A stretch of DNA of 38,122 nt from Nostoc calcicola FACHB-3891 (GCF_014697355.1 NZ_JACJRQ010000063.1:1-38122), one strand, 5' to 3'. Shown: positions 8,537 to 16,840, numbered from the stretch's first letter. A program made the numbers and translations. The notes: generated from the letters alone by a model not told the origin.

Positions 8537-8779
8537 ATGGATGATGATACTCAAGAACTAATCGCAATTCAGCAAGAACTTTCAGGAATCAGCTCACGCC
8601 TGAGAAAAATTTTTCCGTCAACTCATCCCCAATTTGACAGCGTGTTTGAAGACGTGGGTGCAGCTTCTTATTACATTCGGGAAGCAGGTTATCGTCTAGA
8701 ATCAGTTCTTATGACTGTTCAAGGTGATAGCGCAGGTTCTGCGAGTGATGCAGAGAGTGTAGAAACTGAAATTGAGTAA
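8537..8779 (+). CDS. small acidic protein of unknown function
   Basis: 80 residues, acidic (N-terminal MDDDTQE, C-terminal ESVETEIE), predicted mostly helical with a central aromatic patch 'AASYYIREAGYRLESV'. It starts 7 nt after the broken HNH gene and may have been its partner. Its last 61 nt overlap the 3' end of the Rep gene on the other strand. Shine-Dalgarno is weak. Family not recognised; it could be a real small gene or a leftover of the decayed neighbour. Confidence 0.5.
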   Translation: MDDDTQELIAIQQELSGISSRLRKIFPSTHPQFDSVFEDVGAASYYIREAGYRLESVLMTVQGDSAGSASDAESVETEIE

Positions 8780-11700
8780 ACTTCAGTAGGCAAACAACGA
8801 AAGAAAGTCATCAGCAAGTCAGCCCTAACAGCCGGGCTACATCTGTGTAAAACTCGCCGCATTGCCCTAGTACTAAAAACTTCGGCAACTTCCGCCACCC
8901 CCTCTAACAGGTGATCTGGTGATGACTCCGATTCAGCAATCAACATCGGGAAGTATGTACGCGCTAACCACTTTTCATCGTCGTCTAAGTCAGCCAAATT
9001 TTTATTACTACCGCTATTAAGACTATCTAATAGCAAGAGTAATAATTTTTTAAAGTGCTGCCAGCCCCCCCATCTCTGGGTAAATCGGCTCACCCAGGCT
9101 TGGGAGATTTCGGCAATTTTAGCGATCGCCTTTTGTCCAATTTTCTGGTGTGACTGCCAAAGGTGCGTGAAAGCGTTGACTATAGCGTGTCCGGTCTGCT
9201 GATCGCGGCTACCAGCTTCAATGCAGAAATCGCAGGCATCAACAACCTCTAATTTCACTCCTGGCAATTCACGATCAAGGAAACCCAAATCATAGTCAGC
9301 GCAGAAGTAGAATGTTAGCTCCACATTGGGGCGACGATGTGAACGTAATCGCCCAATCTCTTGGATGATTTCTGCACGGATCAGGTCTGTGAGATACTTT
9401 TGGAAAGTGCTGTTTTTATCTTCCAGGTTGACCCTTTCACCAGTCATCACCTGATATTGTGCGGCTAAAACACCGATGTTCTGGTAGGGAATGCCAAAAC
9501 TAGCGATCGCTGCAACATCACTAAATCGATTAACACCACGCCCATCGACAAAGTGACCGTATTCTGTGCGGCCCTCGGCTTGGGTTGCAATTTGTTTCCA
9601 ATCGATAATCCCAAGGGTGGGGCAGAGTTCTTTCAAGGTTTCTTTGAGGGCATTAACACGGGCAGTAAGTGGGTCAGAACGATTTTTGGGCAGTTTACCT
9701 AGCCCAGTAACGTTGACGACTTTTAAATTGTCGTAGTCTGGGCGTTGTTGCTCAATGATTAACACAGGATCATTGATGCCCAGTTTCAATTTCAATTGCT
9801 GGGATTTAAAAGTGGCATCAAGATAAATATTAAATTGGGCAGATTTAGCCAATTCAGTATGTTTGGGGTTTCGGCGGTAAATGCTGAGTACACCCCATTG
9901 AGATTGGAAACTACCATCACCTTTCCAAGCTTCAAGAAAGTCAGGCAACCAGTAATTAGGCAAGTCAAGAAACTCCCTGCCAGCCGTTCGTGCGCTGTCT
10001 TTAACTACCTTTTTGGCAGCATAACGAGCCGCAGAGCTTTTTTTGAGTTGTTTATCTTGGGTAATATCAATTGAGTCCAAGTCTTCTAAGAAAGTTAAAT
10101 CAGGTTCAGAGGCTTGCTGAATCGCTTCGATATCTAAACCTGTGGGGAAAGGGGGCAGCAGCGCCCGGATGCTGGCATCATCAAACCCGTAGCGGTCAGT
10201 GGGTAAAAGGTGTTGAGTTAACAGTTGGTGTAAAACCAAGAGTGCAGGTTGCAGCTGTGACATTATATTTGGTTCCAACAGTAGCAGCTTGCCTATGGTG
10301 GTTTCAAAATCGCTGAGGTTTACATCAACACTACGCACGGGCTTGATGAGTGTTCCTGCTTCTTCCCATAACCGCCCAACGGTGAAAGTTTGGTCAGCAG
10401 CGTTAGTTAAGGTAACAGGGGTAGAGTCGGGGTGCGCTCTGAGTTCAGAATAATTTTGAATTGCACTGCGCTTAAGAGCGCGGAAGCCAAAACCGTCACC
10501 ACTAGCGAAACGGCACTGATTCTTAAGGGAGCAACCGCCACAGATGGGGCTGATGCCACTCTCTTCAAAATCAAGGCTGCTAAAATTCTTGTTGCGGAAG
10601 GCGTTAAATAAGTAAGTTCTGTGACAATTGCCATCAGTGTCGGCAGTCTCACCCGCTTTAGTCCACAGTTTAAAGTCCTCACCTGTAGGAGTTTTACGGG
10701 TGGGGTCAAGTTTAAAGCCGTTGTGCCGCACTGGTAAGTCAACAAAATTCGTTTCAATTGGCAGTGTAGATGGGTTTCTGTGGTTGGCATCCTGGTAAAT
10801 TAGTTTGTCAACGCCGAATAAGGTCGCTGTCAGTTGTCCCGCGTTGTAAGACTTGCCCAGTCCAGGGTGAGAATTATCTAAGATTTGTGTCCAGCCCTTG
10901 GATACAGCTTCCACCCAAGCGGTAATATGTTCTTCTGGCTGGCAGGAGATAGAGATATTGCCTGTAACTTCAGTTATGTACGGGATATTGCCGGGCTTGT
11001 AAATAATTACATTGGGCGAAGGCGTGTCAATTTCGGGTAAGGGCTGCGGTGATGGGGGCGCTTTAAATCCTTTAAATATCGAACTAAATGGAGCGATGGC
11101 TTGCTTTAATAAATTTTGGAAGCTGCTCAAGTCCTCTCTGACTCGCCCAAGTTCCCACTCCTCACGGCTAATTACTCCTTGGTTGCCGAGGTTGGGTTCA
11201 TACTGCCGTTTAGGAAAGCGAAAGCCATACTGTTTGGCAATGTGAAACAGTGTACCGATCGTAATCCCTCCACGCCGAAAACTGCGAATTTTAGCGTGGA
11301 TGTTCCAAGTTGAACCCTTGATACTGGGCGACCACTGCTCGGCTATAATTTCCGCCTCAGATGCCCCATAGTGATTAACCAGTGCCATCAGCACTTGACG
11401 GCATTCGTCATAGTTACCGCTTCCTGGGGTGCGTGGTGGGATGAATGAAAGCGCGTTCTGGATTAGCTGGTCAATATCCCAGCCTTCAGCCAGAGAAACC
11501 TCACGCCACTCTTTACGCCGTGACTCAATTTCTTGAATTCTTTGCTGATACTCAATACGCTCAATTTGCGCGATCGCAATCGCCTCACTTATCCATTCGG
11601 CTGGTAAAGTGGCTTTAGGGTTGACTAGCGGAAATTCGGCTTCTGTGCTGCCGTAAAAAACACGGCTTGCGTCTTTACAAGCTGGATCATGCGGTAACTG

Positions 11701-12267
11701 CTGCATGAGGAAGCGTGTACAAGCTTCTACAGTATCAGCGCCTTGGACATATTCGGGGAGAAGAAAAACCAGCCGGAATTTATGCCACTCTGGTTTATGA
11801 CTGGCAGTGGTGTAAATTAAAGCACAGTGTTTTTTAATGAAGGGATGGGCTAGGGCTTCTTCTATGGTTAATTGGTGATCGTAAACTTTGATAGAATTTC
11901 CATTCTCGTCTTTAATTGGCTTGTCATAAGCATCACGGGCAATATTAGAATTATCAATGTCGAGTAGTAGCCACTGAGAACCGATCACATTGGCTTTACT
12001 GCGCCATTTACCACCCAGCAAGCCAGCACAGATGGCGTGACCTGCTTTTATGTGTTGCTGGACATCGGCTAGAGTGCCTTCTACATCAATGAAGTTAGCG
12101 GCCAGCTTCTTAAAGTCCCAGTCTTTGTTTGTGCCAGTGGCGTTAAACGCAAACTTGATTATCCGACTCTCAATCAACTCAAGTTTTGTCTTTACAAAAG
12201 AAAAAGTTTCTGATTGGCCTGCTGATTGCGCCGATACTGAGTTATGAGATTGTTGTAATGGTGACAT
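8719..12267 (-). CDS. plasmid replication protein: primase-polymerase plus P-loop domain
   Basis: 1182 residues, the largest gene here and the likely replication initiator. The N-terminal part resembles an archaeo-eukaryotic primase-polymerase: DxD at D103/D105 (WLLLDIDNS), 'SHKPEWHKFRLVFLLP' near 156-171 and 'KDASRVFYGS' near 198. A PriCT-like helical segment follows at about 265-345. A Walker A (SHPGLGKS, 466-473) opens an NTPase or helicase part, with four cysteines (C548, C576, C579, C585) spaced like an iron-sulphur cluster. The start has a perfect AGGAGG 8 nt upstream, which is buried in a hairpin (next entry). A remnant of a related gene lies at 8026-8187. The helicase family of the C-terminal half is not certain. 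Confidence 0.8.
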   Translation of the reverse strand: MSPLQQSHNSVSAQSAGQSETFSFVKTKLELIESRIIKFAFNATGTNKDWDFKKLAANFIDVEGTLADVQQHIKAGHAICAGLLGGKWRSKANVIGSQWLLLDIDNSNIARDAYDKPIKDENGNSIKVYDHQLTIEEALAHPFIKKHCALIYTTASHKPEWHKFRLVFLLPEYVQGADTVEACTRFLMQQLPHDPACKDASRVFYGSTEAEFPLVNPKATLPAEWISEAIAIAQIERIEYQQRIQEIESRRKEWREVSLAEGWDIDQLIQNALSFIPPRTPGSGNYDECRQVLMALVNHYGASEAEIIAEQWSPSIKGSTWNIHAKIRSFRRGGITIGTLFHIAKQYGFRFPKRQYEPNLGNQGVISREEWELGRVREDLSSFQNLLKQAIAPFSSIFKGFKAPPSPQPLPEIDTPSPNVIIYKPGNIPYITEVTGNISISCQPEEHITAWVEAVSKGWTQILDNSHPGLGKSYNAGQLTATLFGVDKLIYQDANHRNPSTLPIETNFVDLPVRHNGFKLDPTRKTPTGEDFKLWTKAGETADTDGNCHRTYLFNAFRNKNFSSLDFEESGISPICGGCSLKNQCRFASGDGFGFRALKRSAIQNYSELRAHPDSTPVTLTNAADQTFTVGRLWEEAGTLIKPVRSVDVNLSDFETTIGKLLLLEPNIMSQLQPALLVLHQLLTQHLLPTDRYGFDDASIRALLPPFPTGLDIEAIQQASEPDLTFLEDLDSIDITQDKQLKKSSAARYAAKKVVKDSARTAGREFLDLPNYWLPDFLEAWKGDGSFQSQWGVLSIYRRNPKHTELAKSAQFNIYLDATFKSQQLKLKLGINDPVLIIEQQRPDYDNLKVVNVTGLGKLPKNRSDPLTARVNALKETLKELCPTLGIIDWKQIATQAEGRTEYGHFVDGRGVNRFSDVAAIASFGIPYQNIGVLAAQYQVMTGERVNLEDKNSTFQKYLTDLIRAEIIQEIGRLRSHRRPNVELTFYFCADYDLGFLDRELPGVKLEVVDACDFCIEAGSRDQQTGHAIVNAFTHLWQSHQKIGQKAIAKIAEISQAWVSRFTQRWGGWQHFKKLLLLLLDSLNSGSNKNLADLDDDEKWLARTYFPMLIAESESSPDHLLEGVAEVAEVFSTRAMRRVLHRCSPAVRADLLMTFFRCLPTEVYSISVSTLSASLAEPALSP

Positions 12268-12299
12268 GAAATATTCCTCCTGAAGTGTGTTGGAGGAAT
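12268..12299 (-). promoter_or_regulatory. hairpin hiding the Rep gene ribosome binding site
   Basis: On the minus-strand mRNA, ATTCCTCC (12299-12292) is the exact complement of GGAGGAAT (12280-12273). They form an 8-bp stem with an 11-nt loop. The second arm contains the AGGAGG Shine-Dalgarno of the Rep gene, whose ATG is at 12267-12265. If the stem forms, ribosome entry is blocked, so this looks like a translational control element for replication and copy number. The remaining bases up to 12498 hold no recognisable gene. Confidence 0.75.
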
Positions 12300-12498
12300 T
12301 GGAGCTATCCCGAAAGTAATCTTCTAATACAAACGTTCAGAAATGTAAAAACAGAAAAATCCTAAACTGCTCTTTCTGTCTGGATTGCTGGTGTTACAAT
12401 GGCTTAACACCTTGAAAGGTTTGATAAGATTACTATTAGGGATATTAATTAGGCTTGCACACCCGATAACCCCAATTCCACGTGAATAAAAATCAGAA

Positions 12499-12528
12499 AA
12501 CCTCGGTATCCCAACGGGACACGGGGTT
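12499..12528 (-). terminator. probable rho-independent terminator
   Basis: On the minus strand, aaccccgtgtccc and ggataccgaggtt pair imperfectly around a gttg loop and are followed by 'ttctgattttta'. It lies 13 nt after the stop of the 12542 gene and before the Rep transcript region, so it would end the small minus-strand operon. Confidence 0.55.
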
Positions 12529-12541
12529 TTCACCTTTTAGC

Positions 12542-13276
12542 CTATCTGTACTTGGCTAACCAAGCCCTGACAAACTCGGTTACTTCCTCCTCTTGAATAA
12601 CAAACGCAGTACCTTTTCTCCTGAGAGCCAGAATTTTCATACTTCCCACCTCCGAATAAAGATGTTCATTGTGAGTTTGAACCGCCTTGGTAGGAGGCCA
12701 TAAGACCAAAACTTTTGCTGTGGGAGTCTTTTGAGCTTCACGGGAAGACATCAAAAACTTATCTCTGTTCTTGTTGAGCCACTTCTCGTAATCTGCTAAC
12801 TCCACAAGTGGGCAGGGTTGCCACAGTTTTAGTCCATTTTTGTCTTTGCGCTTGACTTGTAAAACCTCTCTAGCTTCGTTGTAGACAATCTCTCTCTCCC
12901 CTTTTGAGCGAATGGAGATAAACAGGTGAGTTGTTCGTGGAAATCTAATAAACAAGTCGATAGGGTTGTTGTCTTCTACGGGAATTACCGGGAAGACTTG
13001 TACATCTAGGCTTTTAAACTCATCAAAAAGTAAGGTTCCTAATTTTTCCAACCGCGCAAGTTTTTGAGTTACTACCAACGGCTTGTAAGCCAATCCAAAA
13101 AGTAGCCAACCCAACGGATGTATCCCACCACCTGTAGCCAGCGCAGCAGCACCAGCCGCTAGAGCTTGAGTGGACGCATAGTCTTTCGCCTCCCTAATTT
13201 TTTCAAACGCCGCTTCGTTGTGCAGTGGGAGTTGAAAATCGCTTGATAGGTCTTTCACTGTTAACATTGGCGACAT
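12542..13276 (-). CDS. uncharacterised protein, possible nuclease-like fold
   Basis: About 244 residues. A glycine/alanine-rich hydrophobic segment (about 40-67, ALAAGAAALATGGG...GWLLFGLAY) may insert in or lie on a membrane. The following region 'PIDLFIRFPRTTHLFISIRS' with downstream charged residues faintly recalls a PD-(D/E)xK or NERD-type nuclease core (acidic residue, then strand with K), but I cannot confirm catalytic residues. It is the last gene of a minus-strand group with 13360, 13592 and 13841 and is followed by a terminator. The start is uncertain (ATG at 13276 or 13264), with no clear Shine-Dalgarno. Confidence 0.6.
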   Translation of the reverse strand: MSPMLTVKDLSSDFQLPLHNEAAFEKIREAKDYASTQALAAGAAALATGGGIHPLGWLLFGLAYKPLVVTQKLARLEKLGTLLFDEFKSLDVQVFPVIPVEDNNPIDLFIRFPRTTHLFISIRSKGEREIVYNEAREVLQVKRKDKNGLKLWQPCPLVELADYEKWLNKNRDKFLMSSREAQKTPTAKVLVLWPPTKAVQTHNEHLYSEVGSMKILALRRKGTAFVIQEEEVTEFVRAWLAKYR

Positions 13277-13359
13277 CAAAAAATAATGATGTGAAATAGT
13301 ACTAGCTGCTCGATTTTGCCTTATGGGGCTAACGTGCCTATGAGTTTACACCTCGCGGC

Positions 13360-13599
13360 TCACGCTACATCTTTCACTGTAAAACCTTTGCTACACCACT
13401 GAACTAGCAGCCATCTATCAGATTCTTTATCTAAAGCTGGCTTAAGGCGGAAAGCAAAAAAATCTTCCCAAGCCTCTATACCGTGTTGTGTAACGAATTG
13501 TTTTTCAACTTCTTTAAAACGTTCCCAGTTGCGATCCGCGATCGCGGTCAGCATTGGGATTAATTCGCTAACTGGTATTTGGGTAGTTGTTTCACTCAT
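13360..13599 (-). CDS. small uncharacterised protein
   Basis: 79 residues, soluble, with tryptophan- and phenylalanine-rich helices ('DRNWERFKEVEKQF', 'AWEDFFAFRLKPAL', 'RWLLVQWCSKGF'). The ATG at 13599 overlaps the stop region of the upstream 13592-13804 gene, so translation is probably coupled; this favours it over the longer reading to 13614. Family not recognised. The tight pairing of two short genes behind a ribbon-helix-helix gene resembles toxin-antitoxin or plasmid-maintenance cassettes, which is only a contextual guess. Confidence 0.55.
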   Translation of the reverse strand: MSETTTQIPVSELIPMLTAIADRNWERFKEVEKQFVTQHGIEAWEDFFAFRLKPALDKESDRWLLVQWCSKGFTVKDVA

Positions 13600-13804
13600 C
13601 TGGGTGGCCCTCAAAAATACAAATTATTGGTAAAGGTTCTATCTTGGTATCGACAACTTTAACTAATCGTATTCCTCTTTTTCTGCCTATCCTTTTGCAG
13701 TTTTGCTCTGAAGCGGCAGGTAGCCAATATCTAGTTTCGGCTAGTGGATCAAATTTCCCCTCAACACGCTCTATCCCGTCATTTGGCTGATTTTCCTCGG
13801 TCAA
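13592..13804 (-). CDS. small uncharacterised protein with TTG start
   Basis: 70 residues. The start is a TTG at 13804 with an ideal Shine-Dalgarno (caggaggtaat) just upstream, which is good evidence of a real gene despite its size. The middle is basic (NCKRIGRKRGIRLVKVV) and may bind nucleic acid. The stop overlaps the start of the next gene, giving coupled translation. It lies 36 nt after the ribbon-helix-helix gene. Family not recognised. Confidence 0.6.
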   Translation of the reverse strand: MTEENQPNDGIERVEGKFDPLAETRYWLPAASEQNCKRIGRKRGIRLVKVVDTKIEPLPIICIFEGHPDE

Positions 13805-13840
13805 ATTACCTCCTGATTTTGTTCTGCGCGATCGCGTTAG

Positions 13841-13999
13841 TCATTTGTCCTTTTCCTCCTTTTTCTTGTCTATCGCTTGCTCAAGCAGCATTGTTATGAG
13901 GTTGTTAACGGTTCGATGCTCATCCTCAGCCCATTCCTTAAGAAACTCGTGCTTATCTGGGTCAAGGTAAACCATGACTCGTGGCTTTTTACTAGGCAT
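13841..13999 (-). CDS. 52-residue ribbon-helix-helix DNA-binding protein
   Basis: A short gene with the Arc/CopG pattern: a basic beta strand 'KKPRVMVYLDPDKHEFL', helix 'KEWAEDEHRTVNNLI' and helix 'TMLLEQAIDKKKEE'. Such proteins bind DNA as dimers and usually repress their own operon. The position at the head of a four-gene minus-strand group fits that role, and three GTAC boxes lie just upstream of its ATG (14001-14021). It could be an antitoxin, a copy-number repressor or a partition regulator. It is not next to parA, which makes the last less likely. Confidence 0.75.
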   Translation of the reverse strand: MPSKKPRVMVYLDPDKHEFLKEWAEDEHRTVNNLITMLLEQAIDKKKEEKDK

Positions 14000-14000
14000 C

Positions 14001-14021
14001 TGTACAGGTACATATAAGTAC
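14001..14021. promoter_or_regulatory. candidate operator with three GTAC boxes
   Basis: Directly upstream of the ribbon-helix-helix gene, 'tgtacaggtacatataagtac' carries GTAC at 14002, 14008 and 14018. Such short repeated palindromes are typical binding sites of dimeric ribbon-helix-helix repressors. A related 'cagtacctg' lies near 14077. The rest of the 324-bp gap (14022-14323) would hold divergent promoters and contains a direct repeat ttgcaag...ttgcaag near 14190, but nothing else I can name. Confidence 0.45.
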
Positions 14022-14323
14022 TATCGCTTGTCAGCAATTGTCACCCTAATAAGAAAATTTGGGAAGGGAGTTGCACTTGTCAGTACCTGCTGCTACTATA
14101 TTAGTGTCAAGGTTATCGATGCGTCAATAACTTAAGGCAGACGCAAGTAAGACCCAAGCACAAAACGTTAAGGCGATTTCCTTTTGAGGGTTGCAAGGCT
14201 TGCAAGCGCTGACTTTGACGACTAATCTTCGCTATTTATCAGCACATCTGCATAGCGGCCGCTTTATATCTGCGGTCGCGGTAATTGTGCGTGTTTGAAC
14301 CTTGAAAACTACATAGATCAAGT

Positions 14324-14590
14324 ATGGATATCGATATTAAAAAGTTGCCTTTTTCAGTTTGGTGGCAAATCTCAGAAATCAATGGAACTTGGGCAACTGT
14401 CGCTTTCAAAAGATGGACACAGACTGTAGACGCAAGCATCCTGCAAGCAATGAATCTTGAGGAATGCTTGCGGTTGCAGACACTCTCAACTACAGCTTTG
14501 AGTGGGCTTGTAAGCAATTCAAAGTCCACAGAAATAAACAAAAAGAAGGATAAGGATTTATGCTCCACCAAAACCAATTACGAAGGTTAG
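14324..14590 (+). CDS. small uncharacterised protein, first gene of membrane-rich operon
   Basis: 88 residues, no membrane segment. The N-terminus 'MDIDIKKLPFSVWWQISE' is followed by a helical, Ser/Thr-rich region and a lysine-rich tail (EINKKKDKD). The 3' end overlaps the next gene by 31 nt in another frame, and that gene's Shine-Dalgarno lies inside this one. It heads a plus-strand run to 19719. Family not recognised. Confidence 0.55.
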   Translation: MDIDIKKLPFSVWWQISEINGTWATVAFKRWTQTVDASILQAMNLEECLRLQTLSTTALSGLVSNSKSTEINKKKDKDLCSTKTNYEG

Positions 14591-15072
14591 AAGCAATAGA
14601 TCGCTGGCTCAGAGAAATCCGAGATTCTAAGGAATTTGGGCAACTAGAATACTCCCCAGATGTGATGCTAGGAGATGCAATACAAGCAGTGGGTGAACTA
14701 CTTGACGAACACGAATCCTATGATTACAAGCCCACGAATTTTACTGATTCTGAGTGGCATTCATATCTAGAACAAAAGCCAGTAATGCACATTCGCCGCG
14801 TGAAGAATTGGCGTGAAAAGATTAACTCATTCATACAAGATGCTGCGTCAGAAGTAGCAATTCTGAGCTTACTAACAACAGGTTTTATGGTAGTTGGTAC
14901 TATCTTTTGTCACGGCGTTGACCGCATTGAACAAAGCAAAGGCGAGGAATATCAACCCACATGGATTTACAACGCCAAGATTTTTGAAGGAAGTGCCATT
15001 GCCTCTATCGCGGTCTTCCTGGGTGCAAGCTTGACGAGCGCGTGTGTCGCGGGAGATAAAAATGATGATTGA
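14560..15072 (+). CDS. uncharacterised membrane protein (two transmembrane segments)
   Basis: 170 residues with a strong Shine-Dalgarno (aaggataagga) before the ATG. The N-terminal 100 residues are soluble and charged, rich in helices ('LEAIDRWLREIRDS', 'AIQAVGELLDEHESY'). Two hydrophobic segments follow, near 108-126 (VAILSLLTTGFMVVGTIF) and 147-164 (SAIASIAVFLGASLTSAC), with a short polar loop. Topology suggests a cytoplasmic N-terminal domain anchored by a hairpin. It overlaps both neighbours, so the three genes are translationally linked. Family not recognised. Confidence 0.65.
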   Translation: MLHQNQLRRLEAIDRWLREIRDSKEFGQLEYSPDVMLGDAIQAVGELLDEHESYDYKPTNFTDSEWHSYLEQKPVMHIRRVKNWREKINSFIQDAASEVAILSLLTTGFMVVGTIFCHGVDRIEQSKGEEYQPTWIYNAKIFEGSAIASIAVFLGASLTSACVAGDKNDD

Positions 15073-15334
15073 TAAAGAGCTTGTAGGATGCGTCACGCTA
15101 TTGAGCCAGAGCAAAACTTACTGGATCGACGGAACCCTGTACAGATATTTAACCAGTAGCGACAGTATCAGATACACCCAGTACTATTTCCGTCCTTTAC
15201 CGCGTCAGTCTAAAAGTGCTGATTTAAAGCTCAATCGTGACAAAGTGCTAAGGCGTTGCTATGAAATTCCGAGCTTATATAAACAGCACACAGCAGAGAT
15301 AAATCACAACTCAATACAGCTGAGTTTGTTCTAA
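15062..15334 (+). CDS. small uncharacterised protein
   Basis: 90 residues from the ATG at 15062, which has a gggaga Shine-Dalgarno and overlaps the preceding stop by 11 nt; an earlier ATG at 15044 is less likely. The sequence is basic and tyrosine-rich ('KTYWIDGTLYRYLTSSDSIR', 'YTQYYFRPLPR') and ends 'IQLSLF', suggesting a small beta-rich or SH3-like fold. Family not recognised. Confidence 0.55.
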   Translation: MMIDKELVGCVTLLSQSKTYWIDGTLYRYLTSSDSIRYTQYYFRPLPRQSKSADLKLNRDKVLRRCYEIPSLYKQHTAEINHNSIQLSLF

Positions 15335-15477
15335 ACCTTGGTAACATCTACCACCGCGCAAAACATCCAAAGGCTTTGGTACAAGCGCGTCAACTAGTCC
15401 AAAAGGGGCGTATTCGTGGGGGTAAAAGGAATTTTGTCAATATATCAGAAACTCTGGCAAGCCTTGTTATTGCGTGA
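15283..15477 (+). other. startless open frame, possible gene remnant
   Basis: An open frame overlapping the end of the 15062 gene encodes a protein-like peptide: 'EFVLNLGNIYHRAKHP', 'ALVQARQLVQKGRIRGGKR', 'NFVNISETLASLVIA'. It has no ATG, GTG or TTG near its beginning; the first candidate, a TTG, lies in the middle. It may be the 3' piece of a lost gene, or be reached by a frameshift from the gene before it. The rest of the gap to 15661 holds nothing convincing. Confidence 0.35.
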
Positions 15478-15661
15478 TTATAGCCGACGAAAAAAAGAGA
15501 AAGAAAAATTTTCAGAGTTATTTTTCAGAGTTATTGATAGGTTTCAGCTAGCGGGTTGTACCAAATACCCCTTTTCAGCTAATTGCATACATCAAAAACC
15601 TTGGACGCATTCGGAATACGCATCGATTTTATACACACCTAAGTAATAGTTAGGGGTTAAT

Positions 15662-16171
15662 GTGGCAACGAAACAGTATATCGCTAAGTATCATCAGCTA
15701 AAACAAATTTACGAGCGTGAGTTAGGAAAAGAGATTGCTGATATCACTTGGTATCGAGTGGTGGCTACTTTAAAACAGCATTTTAATTTCAGCGTACTGA
15801 GTAGTGACGCTCAAAAGATAGTTGAGACATTCGCCGGATTTAAACGGCGCTACGGCAGCTTTACAGGTCGGGGTGAGGGGTTTAGTGAACGCTGGCAAGC
15901 ATTCAGACATTTCTATGAAATGGATGCTCAATATCAGGGGGGAGAGTTCTTAAAGCTTCTTGCAGAGCATCTAAAAATCAATCTTGACGACGTACCGCGT
16001 AGCACTCCTTACTACTGGTTTGAACGTGCTGAACTATCTTTCAGCGCTGAAAATATTTACCACTGCAAAGATTTAGCGCTTGTTGCGTTTGTTGCTGCTA
16101 AATGGGCAATCAACAAACGTTCGCAACCGATGAAATCCACAAACACAAAAGTTTTAACACTAGCCCTCTAA
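15662..16171 (+). CDS. uncharacterised soluble protein
   Basis: 169 residues from a GTG start with a taggggtt sequence upstream. Predicted soluble and helical, with aromatic-rich stretches ('KRRYGSFTGRGEGFSERWQAF', 'TPYYWFERAELSF'). It is followed after 12 nt by the next gene, which has its own strong Shine-Dalgarno. Family not recognised; in context it belongs to the operon that ends with the P-loop ATPase. Confidence 0.6.
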   Translation: MATKQYIAKYHQLKQIYERELGKEIADITWYRVVATLKQHFNFSVLSSDAQKIVETFAGFKRRYGSFTGRGEGFSERWQAFRHFYEMDAQYQGGEFLKLLAEHLKINLDDVPRSTPYYWFERAELSFSAENIYHCKDLALVAFVAAKWAINKRSQPMKSTNTKVLTLAL

Positions 16172-16183
16172 GGAGCAATCACC

Positions 16184-16840
16184 ATGTCTGACAAATTTAC
16201 TAACAATGTCCGCGCTCGTTTGTACAAACAGGGTTATCAAGGATTTACCAAGGACGATTACACAACGGCAGCGATCGCTGTAGAGTGCGATGACCTTGAC
16301 AATCCCACCAAAGAGCAATTGAGTCAAGCCGTTGACTATCTAAAAGGAAAAACAACCAGTCGATTATCTGTAATTGATGAACCCATTGAAGAAACCTTGA
16401 CAGTAGAGGCAGAAGAAGAACAGCAAGAGACTGATCTTCAAACAGGGGCGCTGACCGTGCAAGAACCAGAGAATCAGATTGTGCTGACAGACCTTGAAAA
16501 GCAAGCCCTCGTTGCAGATATTGCACAGGGAGCGGGAATTGAACTAAAAGCGGCGGATGTGAAACAAATTACAGTGTCCATTGCTTCCACCTTCGCATCT
16601 AGAAAGGAGTTAAACGAGGCGATTTTTAACGCGCTCGTCCACTTTGCAAGGGAATTCAAGAATCAAGAAGTATCCAAAATCCGACGCAAAGCCGACGAAA
16701 TCAGGCAGACACTCGCAGAGATGGATGATGTTGCTGGCAGTGAACTGACGCAAATCAAGCAAGCGATGGAGGCCACCGCCCTGGACTACAAAAGCCAGTT
16801 TGCAGACCTCGCGTTATCTTTCGCCGGAATTATCGATTAA
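16184..16840 (+). CDS. uncharacterised acidic helical protein
   Basis: 218 residues with an ideal Shine-Dalgarno (aaggagcaatcacc). The N-terminal 55 residues look like a small DNA- or protein-binding domain ('VRARLYKQGYQGFTKDDY'). A very acidic linker follows (about 66-85, EETLTVEAEEEQQETD), then a long helical C-terminal region ('IFNALVHFAREFKNQEVSKI', 'ADEIRQTLAEMDDV') likely to form coiled coils. It could be a scaffold protein. Family not recognised. Confidence 0.65.
   Translation: MSDKFTNNVRARLYKQGYQGFTKDDYTTAAIAVECDDLDNPTKEQLSQAVDYLKGKTTSRLSVIDEPIEETLTVEAEEEQQETDLQTGALTVQEPENQIVLTDLEKQALVADIAQGAGIELKAADVKQITVSIASTFASRKELNEAIFNALVHFAREFKNQEVSKIRRKADEIRQTLAEMDDVAGSELTQIKQAMEATALDYKSQFADLALSFAGIID

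Noticed and set aside
9796..11313. Several plus-strand open frames and one in another frame inside the Rep gene
   Set aside because: They lie antisense to, or out of frame with, a long intact gene and have no Shine-Dalgarno or protein-like composition.
12324..12533. 69-codon minus-strand frame in the Rep upstream region
   Set aside because: It begins inside the terminator hairpin and has no ribosome site; the region is better explained as leader and promoter.
15416..15646. 76-codon frame before the 15662 gene
   Set aside because: It overlaps a more protein-like frame in its first part and becomes low-complexity afterwards.
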